NCBI RefSeq assembly: GCF_000014345.1
Contig: NC_009879.1
Coordinates: forward strand, 449,501-513,500
Reading direction: 5' to 3'
Length of the DNA stretch: 64,000 nucleotides
From: Rickettsia canadensis str. McKiel
GTDB taxonomy: Bacteria > Pseudomonadota > Alphaproteobacteria > Rickettsiales > Rickettsiaceae
Shown: in pieces, positions 1 to 8,763 of the stretch
How the letters are laid out: every line of letters begins with the position of its first letter
Position numbering within the stretch: position 1 is the stretch's first letter
The notes under the pieces: generated by a model
Database searches by the model: none
Told to the model about the DNA's origin: nothing
What the model saw: only the letters and a program-made list of their open reading frames with translations
Translations under genes and position numbers: made by a program

Positions 1-1770
1 CCCTTTATGTTATCAAGACTTGATAATTTGATGGTACGCGATCTACCTAGTCTATGATTCTTTATGGCAAAACTATGAGCTGCATCTCGTAAGATTTGCA
101 AATATTTCATAACCGGTAAATTCTTATCTAGAGTAAATACTTCCTTACCTACCATATGGAATTGCTCAAGACCGGCATTTCTATCAGGACCTTTTGACAT
201 ACAAACAAAAGGAATGTTCATTTTAAATTTATCCATTACCTCTTTAACAATGCCTACATGTCCCCTACCACCGTCTATAATCATTAAGCTTGGCAATTTA
301 TACGGCTCTTGTTTTAATCTTGTAAGTCTCCTTGTTAGGACTTGTCTGAACATATCATAATCATCACCCACCGTAGTATTATATGTACCATTGGTGTCAT
401 ACTGTTGCTTGACCACAGGATCTAGATTGTTTGTTAATGTACTAAATCCTGTGATCGAGTCGTGGGATGACAATGAGAAAACACGATATTCTTTTTTATC
501 AAAACCTGACTTACCGGCAACTACCATAACTCCAACCGCAAACTTACCTTGAATATGACTATTATCGTAAATTTCTATTCTTTCAGGAATCTCAGAAAGA
601 TCAAATAACTCTTTAATTTCAAGCATAATCTCTTGATTTTTTGCAAATTTCTTCAAATATTGCTCAAGCGAAAACAAAGCATTTGTTGTGGCGTTCTGAA
701 CTAGTTTGGCTTTACCTCCACTAATAGGTAGTATAATGTTGAGTTTAGTAATATTATTGATTTTCTTAATTGCTTCTATAACATCCTCTTTATCCTCTAC
801 CTCATTATTAATAATAATTTCCGATGGTAGTTGTTGTTTTTGATAAAATTGCAATAAAAAATATTTTAGTATTGCCTCTTTAGTGTTATTTCCCATGGCA
901 GTAGGAAAATAAGGAATAGTACCACATGCTTGTCCTGCCCTATATAAACACACTTCTACACAATAATGTCCGTTCTTTTCTACAATAGCCATTATATCTG
1001 CGTCTTTAACAATATCCGAGATACCTGCTTTAAGCTGCACATAACTAAGTGCTTTAATACGATCTCTAATTTCTGCCGCCTCTTCAAAATACATATGACT
1101 GCTTAGCTCTTCCATCTTTTTAGATAGGTTCTCTTGGAGTTCTTTAGTGTGACCTTGTAAGAAAGCTGTAACCTGTATTACTAGCTCTGCATAATCTTTT
1201 TTATTTATCTTACTGATACAAGGAGCATAACAACGTTTTATTTCATATTGTAAGCAAGGGCGATTACGTGAATTAAAGTAATTATCCGTGCAGGAACGTA
1301 ATTTAAAAATTTTTTGTAGTTCGGTCAAAGTAGTATTAACTGCCGTAGCCGAGGCAAAAGGACCAAAAAACTTACCATCACTTAGAGTTCGAGTTCTACC
1401 ACGATATTTTAACAATTGTGGAAAATCATGATCTAAACGTAACTTAATAAAAGGAAAAGACTTGTCGTCCTTAAGAAGAATATTAAATTTTGGCTGAAAT
1501 TTTTTGATTAACTGTGCTTCTAAAAGCAGTGCCTCAACTTCGGAACTAGTGACACTATATTCTAAAAAGCAAGTATTTGCAATCATCCGAAGTGTCTTAT
1601 TATCTAAATCTAGTTTAATATAATTAGTAAGACGCTTTTTTAAATTTTTAGCTTTACCGACATAGATAACTTGCTTATTAACATCAAACATCTGGTAAAC
1701 CCCTGCACATTCAGGAGCATCTACAAGTTTAGATTTAATTAATTCACTTCCGGTAGCATCTGAGGTCATA
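1..1770 (-). CDS. uvrC: Excinuclease ABC subunit C, C-terminus cut by window edge
   Basis: UvrC makes the dual incisions of nucleotide excision repair after UvrA/UvrB load on damaged DNA. Reading from an ATG at 1770, 590 codons are open to the edge of the window. A GIY-YIG nuclease domain is near the start (GVYQMF, then VIYVGKAKN, roughly residues 24-45). A UVR-type helical pair follows near 205-240 (YFEEAAEIRDRI). The second nuclease domain has DNSHIQG near 398 and MIIDGGRGH near 495. The family is usually a little over 600 residues, so only the C-terminal helix-hairpin-helix part should be missing here. The gene is followed upstream (on its 5' side) by a palindromic repeat. Identification is secure. 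Confidence 0.95.
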
Positions 1771-1785
1771 TGTATGGTTTTCCGA

Positions 1786-1813
1786 TGTCATTCCCACGTA
1801 GGCGGGAATGACA
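1786..1813. repeat. Short palindromic repeat (RPE-like hairpin)
   Basis: Ten-base arms TGTCATTCCC and GGGAATGACA flank an 8-base loop between the uvrC start and the next gene. The same GTCATTCC/GGAATGAC core recurs near 31760, 36684, 40207 and 62643, so this is a dispersed palindromic element rather than a dedicated terminator, although it could act as one. Confidence 0.7.
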
Positions 1814-1850
1814 TTACATTATTTGTCAAGCCATGTAATGGATGTTTCTT

Positions 1851-2384
1851 CTAATTCCCCGCTGTATTATATGGATTGTCATTTGCTACTTTAACATCCA
1901 CTGTTTTTCGTGTATTGTCATCAAAGAAAAAAGTTATTTTAAAACTACTTCCTACATTTAAAGGTCCTTTTAAATCATAAAGCATAATATGCATACCACC
2001 GGGCTTAAAATCAACTTTAATATTATCAGCAATTAAAAACGGGTAATCTACTTTTACCATCTTACTAACACCACTCTCATCAGTGATTGTTTGATGAAGT
2101 TCTATTTTATTTGCGATATCTGAAGATATATTCACTAAATTATAACTACTACTTCTACTATTTACTAATGTAAAATACATAGCAGAGTTGCTAACTTTAC
2201 CTTGTACATCCGTTGTAGGTCTTGCCCAAGGTTGTACAAAGTGAACGGCTAACGCTGCAGGTAATAGATTATTGGACTCATCAGAAGAAGCATTTGTAGA
2301 ATAATGATTTTGAGCTGTTTGGTTCTCAGCATAGCTTACTGCACAAATTAAAGTTATTAAACTAATTAACAATGTTTTGAGCAT
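1851..2384 (-). CDS. Periplasmic PCu(A)C-type copper chaperone
   Basis: A 177-residue exported protein of the PCu(A)C/DUF461 family, which carries Cu(I) in the periplasm and helps build the CuA and CuB centres of cytochrome c oxidase. A signal peptide (hydrophobic residues 4-18, AxA-like end near SYA-EN) precedes the domain. The family metal motif is visible as H97, M109, H132 and M134 (GGMHIML), close to the expected H-x-x10-M-x21-HxM spacing, and the usual PWARPT strand is at 52-57. An extra Asn/Ser-rich linker of about 20 residues follows the signal peptide. It reads towards uvrC's start with a palindromic repeat between, so it probably has its own promoter. No cytochrome oxidase genes lie nearby. 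Confidence 0.85.
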   Translation of the reverse strand: MLKTLLISLITLICAVSYAENQTAQNHYSTNASSDESNNLLPAALAVHFVQPWARPTTDVQGKVSNSAMYFTLVNSRSSSYNLVNISSDIANKIELHQTITDESGVSKMVKVDYPFLIADNIKVDFKPGGMHIMLYDLKGPLNVGSSFKITFFFDDNTRKTVDVKVANDNPYNTAGN

Positions 2385-2427
2385 AATAAAATACCTTTAA
2401 TAAATTAAAATAAAACATTAGCATATA

Positions 2428-3083
2428 TTATATTAAATATAAATCTAGTTTTTTAAAAGATATTTTGTATACTTCTTGCTGTAGCCTCTCTATAGTATAA
2501 CTAACTGTGATTCTTGGCATTTGTAGAGTATAATGATCTAAAAGATCTATTAATATGTTTTTTGTCTTTTTTGCCTGCTTCACGTAGCATCCAACCTACT
2601 GCTTGATGCATTAAATTATGTTTATCGTTTAGGAGTAATGTTGCTATTTCAAAACTAAGTAGCAACTATAGCTATGAGTCTTTTCCAAAGAATTCCCGAT
2701 TTTGTTAATGTAAAACGATCATCCTTTTATTTATCCAATAAATAAGCTCCGATTATATTATGGGCTGAAGCATCTACTAAATTCGAATTATTTACGTGTT
2801 TTATATTGTTTAAGTAAAAATTATAAAAAATTCTTTATATTGTGCTTTCTGATACTGCATAATTAAAATCACTAAAAATCTTTCTTCATTAAATGCTGAA
2901 GTAATACGCCGACTTGAATCATATCATGCTAAATAATAAATAATAACTTTAGCTACCTTATGTAAAGTTGACATGGTAATCCTAAAAAACGATTATGCTC
3001 TCCATACTCTCATTCCCTAGTTTTAAAGAATTAAAGAACAGTGTTCTACGTTCTACAGAAATAGTAGCTGAGCTAAGCAAAAT
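2428..3083 (-). pseudogene. Decayed AlkD-like DNA alkylation repair glycosylase
   Basis: Joining frames on the minus strand gives a recognisable HEAT-like alkylation repair protein. It begins with RFLGLPMSTLHKVAKVI, continues with FNEERFLVILIMQYQKAQYK, then SNLVDASAHNIIGAYLLDK and KSGILWKRL. The C-terminal block contains [17 protein letters not shown], then, in another frame, [19 protein letters not shown]. Several in-frame stops and at least two frameshifts make it non-functional. It ends just downstream of ogt on the same strand, so both genes formerly served alkylation repair. The assignment rests on motif order recalled for the AlkD family. Confidence 0.8.
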
Positions 3084-3087
3084 ATTT

Positions 3088-3618
3088 CTAATTTGTTGTA
3101 AATGTTCTCTCATGTTCAATAAGCCATTTTTTACGATCTAGCCCTGAACTGTAACAGCCAAGCTCTCCATTATTATTGATGATGCGGTGACACGGAATAA
3201 TTATAGCGCATTTATTTGCCCCATTAGCATTTGCCACGGCTCTATAAGATCTTTCCCTACCTATTATTTTAGCTTGATCAAAGTAACTTCTTGTTTCACC
3301 GTAAGGTACATTCATTAGCTCTTGCCATACTAATTTTTGAAATTCGCTTCCTAAAAGATATATAGGTGTATCAAATTTTTTCAAAGTACCGGTAAAATAA
3401 GATTTAAGCTCCTCTTTGATTGATAAAATCGGTTTAGTGCGATCTTCAGTAATAGCTGATTTTGTTTTAATCTTAAGTCTTTTAATTTTATACTCTAATC
3501 CTTTACTTTCAGCAAAATCGAGCAAATAAAGTCTCTCTTCGTCACTAATTGTCAGCATGGAACCAATCGGAGTATCAAGCCAAGCTGATTTTAAAACATT
3601 ATTAATTTTTATATCCAT
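3088..3618 (-). CDS. ogt: Methylated-DNA--protein-cysteine methyltransferase
   Basis: This suicide enzyme transfers the methyl group of O6-methylguanine (and O4-methylthymine) to its own cysteine. The 176-residue protein carries the active-site block IIPCHRII with the acceptor C143 (P142-C143-H144-R145). Ahead of it are the DNA-binding helix segment PYGETRSYFDQA and an Asn-rich turn (VANANGANKCA), all typical of the family. The N-terminal domain (residues 1-85) is lysine-rich and diverged. The length is normal and the reading frame intact. Its former partner in alkylation repair immediately downstream is dead, which leaves direct reversal as the visible alkylation defence here. Beyond its 5' end lies degraded DNA up to 6.7 kb. 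Confidence 0.93.
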   Translation of the reverse strand: MDIKINNVLKSAWLDTPIGSMLTISDEERLYLLDFAESKGLEYKIKRLKIKTKSAITEDRTKPILSIKEELKSYFTGTLKKFDTPIYLLGSEFQKLVWQELMNVPYGETRSYFDQAKIIGRERSYRAVANANGANKCAIIIPCHRIINNNGELGCYSSGLDRKKWLIEHERTFTTN

Positions 3619-3619
3619 A

Positions 3620-3990
3620 TTATAGACGGTACAAACAAATTAAAATTACATTATAGTCATATTCAACAAGAAATACAAAAAGCCTCAAATAACCTATTAT
3701 TTTTTATATGCTTTCTTATGAACTAGATACTCTAGATAATAATTTATTAAAACAAAATGTAAAAGCTTATCTACAAGAGCAGAATTATGCTCCAGTGGCA
3801 ATACTGATAATTACTATAAAATTGTAATAATTGCCTAATATTTCTAGATATTATATAAATGTTGATAGCTTACAAATTCTACGTTATTGCAAAGAAAATT
3901 AGACATTGTCGGTATTATTTTTATTACTTAATAATCAATAGCACATTACAAAAGTAAATTGGCTATTTGTGTTATTTAAACCAAATCATT
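3620..3990. other. Gene-free AT-rich spacer
   Basis: I see no supported gene. Short open stretches on either strand are interrupted by stops, and I recognise no motif. The segment lies between ogt and the hsdR remnant and is probably decayed coding DNA. Confidence 0.5.
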
Positions 3991-5570
3991 TAGCTTTATG
4001 CTTTTTGGTAATATCAACTCAGCTTTCCAAAACATCACTTAAATTTTCAGTATTGAAATTAATTACTATTTCTTTTTTAACAACATCAAAATAATAATTA
4101 TCAAGTGAATTTCTAATTGAAAATTTTAAATGAACAATTATTTTTTTCTTAATAATCTCATAAGAGTGTTAAGAGCAATTTTAACAGTTGTTTCATGCTG
4201 ATTTTGATCTATTTGTTCCTGTAAGAAGTTAAATGATTTTCTATAAAAAGCTATTATTGTTTTGTTGTTGCCTCACTCACTCGGCACATCATGTTTAAAT
4301 TCAGATCTTATTTTTTGAACTCTATTTAAAAGCTCACTATCCGATAAACGTTTATTATGATGCTGTATTTTGTATTATTGTGTTATTTACTAAGGGTAGA
4401 AAATTTTTGATAAAGGCAGGATCAATATTGATATAATCCTTAATAGTATCTTGTATTTGATTAGCCGTATCCACTACTGTGATGTCTGTTCTTTTAATAC
4501 ATTCCGAAAATAAAATGCTTATCACGCAACTATTTTTTTATTTGGTTTTTCTTTATAAAGCTTTTAGATCTCTTTGAGATTAGTAAATCTTTTTAATTCA
4601 TTATGTAGTTCTTTTGAAGAAACTTCAGATAATTTAAAAAATTTATTAGAGTTAGAGGCTATAGACATCAGATTTTTAAATTTATTCAACAAGAAATAAA
4701 AGTTATTGCGTTATAGCTTCATCGGCTAAATAAATATTTTTCATTTCTTGTAATAATGGAAAAAGTTCTTTTAACTTATCATCTATAAAAAATATAGCTT
4801 CTTCTCAATCTTCTTTATCTAATAGTAATCATGTTAAAATATTTATCAAGCAATGATTCATCTTAAAGATATTGCTGAATAATACGCCCCTCATAAAATA
4901 ACGGTACGATCATATTATCTTTTAATATAGCTTTTATAGTATATTTATGAATTGATTTACCAAAATTTCTAAATGTATGTTTTTGGTCTTTTAAAATCGG
5001 TGTACCGGTAAATGCTATATAAGCGTTAGGCAAAATAGTTCGCATTTTATCTGCTAAGTCACCGTATTGAATACGATAACCTTCGTAAATAAGAGCAAAA
5101 ATATTATCATTGGAATCTTGACAATTATCTTTAAAAACTATTTTTAATTTATTAAACCGTAGTTATAATAGATACATCACCTCTAATTAATTTAATTAGT
5201 TCTGCTGATGTAGTTGCAAGTTTAGGTTCAAGTCCGCAAGCTTTAAAAGTATTTTCAATTTGTCCGTCAGGTTTAATTCTATCGGTTATAATTATGATAC
5301 GCGTATTAGCAAGATTAGTCGATTTTAGGAGAAATTAGGCAATTATTACCATTTTTAAAGATATGCCTGTACCTTACTATATTATACTTACCTCCCTTTG
5401 CTAAGCTTATGCTCTTCACGTGTGTTGTACTATCCTTTTTATAGCTATATGTGTGGTAACAAATTGATGATGATGGGCTATCTTTCTTACATCATTATTC
5501 AAAAACACAAAAACGTGTATCAAAATAATTTCTACAAGTAGTAAAAGCACCAGAATAAAGAATATTTTTG
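3990..5570 (-). pseudogene. hsdR: Remnant of type I restriction enzyme HsdR subunit
   Basis: HsdR is the ATP-dependent translocase and endonuclease subunit of type I restriction systems. Minus-strand fragments match its helicase core in order. There is a damaged Walker region near 5380 (GTGISLKMVIIA, preceded by a HHHQFV..AIKRIV segment), then RIIIITDRIKPDGQIENTF near 5290, and KACGLEPKLATTSAELIKLIRG near 5220. Next comes YRIQYGDLADKMRTILPNAYIAFTGTPILK around 5000-5075, followed by HKYTI and VPLFYEGR near 4890-4950. More C-terminal pieces (SELLNRVQKIRSEF, DYINIDPAF) occur at 4300-4450. Stops and frameshifts are frequent and the N-terminal nuclease part is missing. Confidence 0.85.
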
Positions 5571-5599
5571 AGCTTTTCAGTTAACGACTTGTTCATTAG

Positions 5600-6240
5600 A
5601 TTATGTATATAATATATTGATATTTTGTTTTTTTAAAAGCTTAAGCTCTTTTTTGTATGTTTCTAACTCATTACGTCAAGCTATTAAGATAATTTGAACA
5701 CAGCTTTGCTGTTCAAGCAAAGGTATATTACTGCATTATCCTAAACACGTAAAATGCTAGCTATTTTTTGTTGTTCTAGTAAAGGAGAAACTAAAATAGA
5801 TAAATTTGAGAATATTCTGCAGCATTTATATTGTGTAATGCTCCTTCTCATAAAATTTTTTAACCCAAGCTTTATATTTATTAGATTGAGTGAACAAAAA
5901 AAGATATTCCGCATAAAACTTATTTTGTGTCCGTCTTTATATTATAGAGTTAATAGTATGTTTTAGTTTCTTCCAGACATTATTCTCATTAAAATTCTCG
6001 CCCAATGATGAATTCGATAATTTGTGTTTTGGTGTCGTCACATTCCTCAAAATCTACAAGGGTATTAAGTAGTATTATCTTTCATAAATGCATGATAGGG
6101 TACAGAAAAGTAAAAAGTTTTGTTATTAAACAAATAAGGCACAGGAAAATTAGGTTTGATAACTTCCTAATAATGATCTCAGTAAAGTAGCTATACATTC
6201 AAATTGCAGCATAATTAACCTTTATTTATGTTAAAAATAA
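5600..6240 (-). pseudogene. hsdS: Remnant of type I specificity subunit HsdS
   Basis: The DNA-recognition subunit of a type I system is suggested by a minus-strand block SPLLEQQKIASIL followed by a stop and DNA (near 5720-5800). This is the conserved end of a target-recognition domain. A following helix (ELETYKKELKLLKKQ, near 5640) resembles the coiled-coil spacer. Upstream, in shifted frames, QSNKYKAWVKKF lies near 5880. It sits on the same strand as, and upstream of, the hsdR remnant, as expected for an hsdS-hsdR order. No intact hsdM is visible. The calls on individual pieces are weaker than for hsdR. Confidence 0.6.
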
Positions 6241-6339
6241 TCATTAACATAATAAATCAATTTTTTTAAAAATGATCTAATTAATCTTGATTATATTAAA
6301 ATTGTTAAAATCCTTAATTTTTTATATATCAAGCTTTAA

Positions 6340-6705
6340 TCGTATGTACTGAATGTGAGTATCACAAGTTAGTAAGTTTAAACCTTCTACTATTGCTTGG
6401 GCTATTTAATAATCTATCAAACGGGCCTTGTGATATAACAGCAAGTTTTATAAGTGATATGAACTGTAGAAATCGGTAATTTTTGAAATTTATTAAACTC
6501 TTTGAAATTTATTAAACTCAATGGCTTTTTTAGGTCATTTGGAGCTTCTAGCTTTTCTAAAGATTTTTTAATAGTAATCTTCTATGTGTTTAAACTGCTT
6601 ACAAAAATTATATTATCAGAATTAGCTATAGTTGCTTACTATTTTATATGGTAGGGTTTTATCATTATTTGTCACTGCAATAAAATATATGTATCTAAGT
6701 ATAAA
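6340..6705 (-). pseudogene. Decayed VapC-like PIN-domain toxin
   Basis: VapC toxins are small PIN-domain RNases. Joining minus-strand frames gives, in order, LDTYILLQ (start near 6695), DKTLPYKIVSNYS, DNIIFVSSLNT, KITIKKSLEKLEAPNDLKK, KLPISTVHI, and finally RLL with AQAIVEGLNLLTCDTHIQYI (ending near 6345). These follow the usual PIN order with the acidic start, the central helix pair and the LLTxD block. Several stops and frameshifts inactivate it. A 19-bp direct duplication at 6482-6519 adds a frame disturbance inside the gene. No partner antitoxin is visible. Confidence 0.72.
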
Positions 6706-6835
6706 TGACTTTTTGCATTGTAAATGTTCACTACTTGCATTTTAAACGTTTAAATTTTTAACTGATTTAAACTAGCTTAGTTAAGTTAAGTTTAAAACAT
6801 ATATCAATATTTTAAATGTTAAGTTATTAAAACCC

Positions 6836-6905
6836 TTGACTCTGTTATGTTCCTATAATATCCTATAATTTTCCATTAAATCCCAAATTAACCCAAACTA
6901 TACCA
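6836..6905 (+). promoter_or_regulatory. Candidate mraZ promoter and MraZ operator
   Basis: TTGACT at 6836-6841 is a good -35; two TATAAT hexamers (6854-6859 and 6864-6869) are possible -10 elements, though neither has ideal spacing. From 6873 onward the plus strand carries CCA/CCCA starts at 6873, 6883, 6893 and 6903, exactly 10 bp apart. On the minus strand these are TGG/TGGG boxes with 5-6-base spacers, the arrangement known for MraZ binding sites upstream of mraZ. The last box abuts the mraZ start codon. This fits autoregulation by MraZ; the call on box identity is an inference from spacing. Confidence 0.6.
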
Positions 6906-7355
6906 ATGAATGTATTTTTATCGAAGTATGTAAATGGTGTTGATAAAAAGAGTAGGGTTTCGGTGCCAGCGAATTACCGTGCGGTACTAGGGCAAGAATT
7001 ATTTAACGGTGTAATTGCTTATCCATCGATTAGGAATAAATGTATAGAGGCGTGTGGTATTTCACATATCGAAAAATTAAGGCAGATGATTGAAACACTT
7101 GATCCTTATTCTGAGGAACGTGATGCATTTGAGACCATAATATTTGGGGAAGCCTTGCAACTTTCGTTTGATAGTGAGGGAAGAGTGATGTTGCCGCAGT
7201 CTTTAATGCAGCATGCGGGGATCGAAGAGCAAGCATGTTTTGTAGGTAAGGGAGTGATTTTTGAGATTTGGCAGCCACAGAATTTTGAGAAATATTTAAA
7301 TTCTGCTCAAAAAATTGCTTATGAAAAGCGCTTAACTCTAAGGAATGCGAATTAA
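6906..7355 (+). CDS. mraZ: Transcriptional regulator MraZ
   Basis: MraZ is an AbrB-fold DNA-binding protein that opens the division and cell-wall cluster and represses it in studied bacteria. The 149-residue protein has the two-repeat architecture: residues 1-50 contain [18 protein letters not shown], and a second half contains [20 protein letters not shown]. Length is normal. The stop codon shares its last A with the start codon of rsmH (7355), so the two are translationally coupled. No clear Shine-Dalgarno sequence precedes the ATG, because the putative operator boxes run right up to it. The four TGG boxes upstream support self-control. Confidence 0.93.
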   Translation: MNVFLSKYVNGVDKKSRVSVPANYRAVLGQELFNGVIAYPSIRNKCIEACGISHIEKLRQMIETLDPYSEERDAFETIIFGEALQLSFDSEGRVMLPQSLMQHAGIEEQACFVGKGVIFEIWQPQNFEKYLNSAQKIAYEKRLTLRNAN

Positions 7356-8281
7356 TGCAGCAATCTCACATACCGGTAATGCTAAATGAAATGCTAGCAA
7401 ATTTAGCTCCACAAGATGGTAAGTCTTATTTAGATTGTACGTTTGGAGCAGGAGGGTATAGCAAAGCAATATTAGAAAGCTGTAACTGTTATGTCACAGC
7501 TTTAGATCGCGACCCGAATGTGATTAAAAGAGCCGAAAGAATTAAACAAAATTACAGTACGAGGTTTGATTTTATAGAAACGAATTTTGCCGATAGTTTT
7601 GCAAAGCTTAAGGAAAAAAAATTTGATGGGATAGTTCTAGACTTAGGTGTTTCATCAATGCAGTTAGATATAGCAGATAGAGGATTTTCATTTTTACATG
7701 ACAGCCCCTTGGATATGCGTATGAGTGGACAAGGTTTAAGTGCAGAGGAATTTATAAATACTGTAGAAGAAAAGGAGCTTGCTGACATAATTTATAAGTA
7801 TGGCGATGAAAGTTTTTCACGAAGAATTGCTAAGAGAATCGTAGAATATAGAAAAACTGCCAGAATTAATAGTACAGGCAAGTTAGCCGAGATTGTTAGG
7901 AATAGTATAGGATTTCGAAAAGGCAAAATTGATCCTGCAACTAAAACCTTTCAAGCTATTAGGATTTATATTAACGATGAACTTAGAGAATTAGAAAGAT
8001 TTTTGGCCAATGTGCAGAATATATTAAATAAAGACGGACGTTTAGTTATTGTTTCTTTTCACTCTTTAGAAGACAGAATAGTTAAGCATTTCTTTAAAGA
8101 AAATTCGGAAAAGCCGGTAGCAAGATCGAAATATTCTAAAGACAATCCAGTAATTGATCCGAATAAATGGCTTAAGATTATTACTAACAAGGCGGAAGCA
8201 CCGTCAGATAAAGAAGTAGAATTGAATGTTAGAGCGAGATCGGCAAAGCTTCGGGCAGCAAAAGCGATATATGAGTATTAG
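7355..8281 (+). CDS. rsmH: 16S rRNA (cytosine1402-N4)-methyltransferase
   Basis: RsmH (formerly MraW) uses S-adenosylmethionine to methylate N4 of C1402 in the ribosomal decoding site. The 308-residue protein begins [10 protein letters not shown], and the SAM-binding loop DCTFGAGGYSKAIL is at 27-40. Further family blocks are GIVLDLGVSSMQLD, DRGFSFLHDSPLDMRM, KTFQAIRIYINDEL and VSFHSLEDRIVKHFF. The C-terminus ends NVRARSAKLRAAKAIYEY, as usual. It overlaps mraZ by one base and is two bases from ftsL, so mraZ-rsmH-ftsL form a tight transcription unit. Confidence 0.97.
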   Translation: MQQSHIPVMLNEMLANLAPQDGKSYLDCTFGAGGYSKAILESCNCYVTALDRDPNVIKRAERIKQNYSTRFDFIETNFADSFAKLKEKKFDGIVLDLGVSSMQLDIADRGFSFLHDSPLDMRMSGQGLSAEEFINTVEEKELADIIYKYGDESFSRRIAKRIVEYRKTARINSTGKLAEIVRNSIGFRKGKIDPATKTFQAIRIYINDELRELERFLANVQNILNKDGRLVIVSFHSLEDRIVKHFFKENSEKPVARSKYSKDNPVIDPNKWLKIITNKAEAPSDKEVELNVRARSAKLRAAKAIYEY

Positions 8282-8283
8282 TT

Positions 8284-8673
8284 ATGAGTATAAGAAAATT
8301 CCATTATTTAACATTATTGATAACAATTATAGCAGTATGTAGTTTGTTTAGCATAAAGGAGCGGGTCTCAACTCTTGATTATCAATTAAATAGCGTTATA
8401 AAACAGATCAATAGTGAGAATAATAATATTCATATTTTAAAAGCAGAGCAAGCTTATCTACTTTCGCCTGGTAGACTAAAAAAGCTTGTAGCGGCTTATT
8501 TAACATTAGAAACAGTTAAATCTTATCAAATGATAAAAGACCCGTTGCTACCTACCACTAACCAAAATATTAAATTTGCTTATAATATTAGTATTCCTAA
8601 GGACAGTAAATGGCGTTACAGAAGAATTACGAATAATAAGTATATACAGACTGTTTCAAGTAAGGTTAAGTGA
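8284..8673 (+). CDS. ftsL: Cell division protein FtsL
   Basis: FtsL is a bitopic membrane protein of the divisome that pairs with FtsB and FtsQ and helps activate FtsWI. The 129-residue protein has a short cytoplasmic head, one membrane segment (about residues 8-24) and a periplasmic coiled coil (about 28-65). The ISPG/LSPGRLKKLV-like block near 63-70 is typical of alphaproteobacterial FtsL. It starts two bases after rsmH and is followed by a repeat element and ftsI, the standard dcw order. The sequence is poorly conserved in this family, so position in the cluster carries part of the assignment. Confidence 0.88.
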   Translation: MSIRKFHYLTLLITIIAVCSLFSIKERVSTLDYQLNSVIKQINSENNNIHILKAEQAYLLSPGRLKKLVAAYLTLETVKSYQMIKDPLLPTTNQNIKFAYNISIPKDSKWRYRRITNNKYIQTVSSKVK

Positions 8674-8756
8674 TTGTCATACCGCAACTTGTTAGCGGTA
8701 TCCAAAAAATTAATGTTTATATATTAGATATCGCGATTAAGTCGCGGGATGACAAC
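8674..8756. repeat. RPE-like palindromic repeat between ftsL and ftsI
   Basis: The element starts TTGTCATACCGC..GCGGTATCC and ends with GATATCGCGATTAAGTCGCG followed by GGATGACAAC. Its terminal parts are inverted relative to each other. A related ending (GGATACCGCGATTAAGTCGC followed by GGGATGAC) occurs at 39295-39323. It runs up to and may include the first ATG of the ftsI reading frame. Confidence 0.75.
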
Positions 8757-8763
8757 TTATTTT

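Noticed and set aside
5754..6190. Two small plus-strand open frames (70 and 61 codons)
   Set aside because: They are antisense to the hsdS remnant, whose motifs read on the minus strand. No family or ribosome site supports them.
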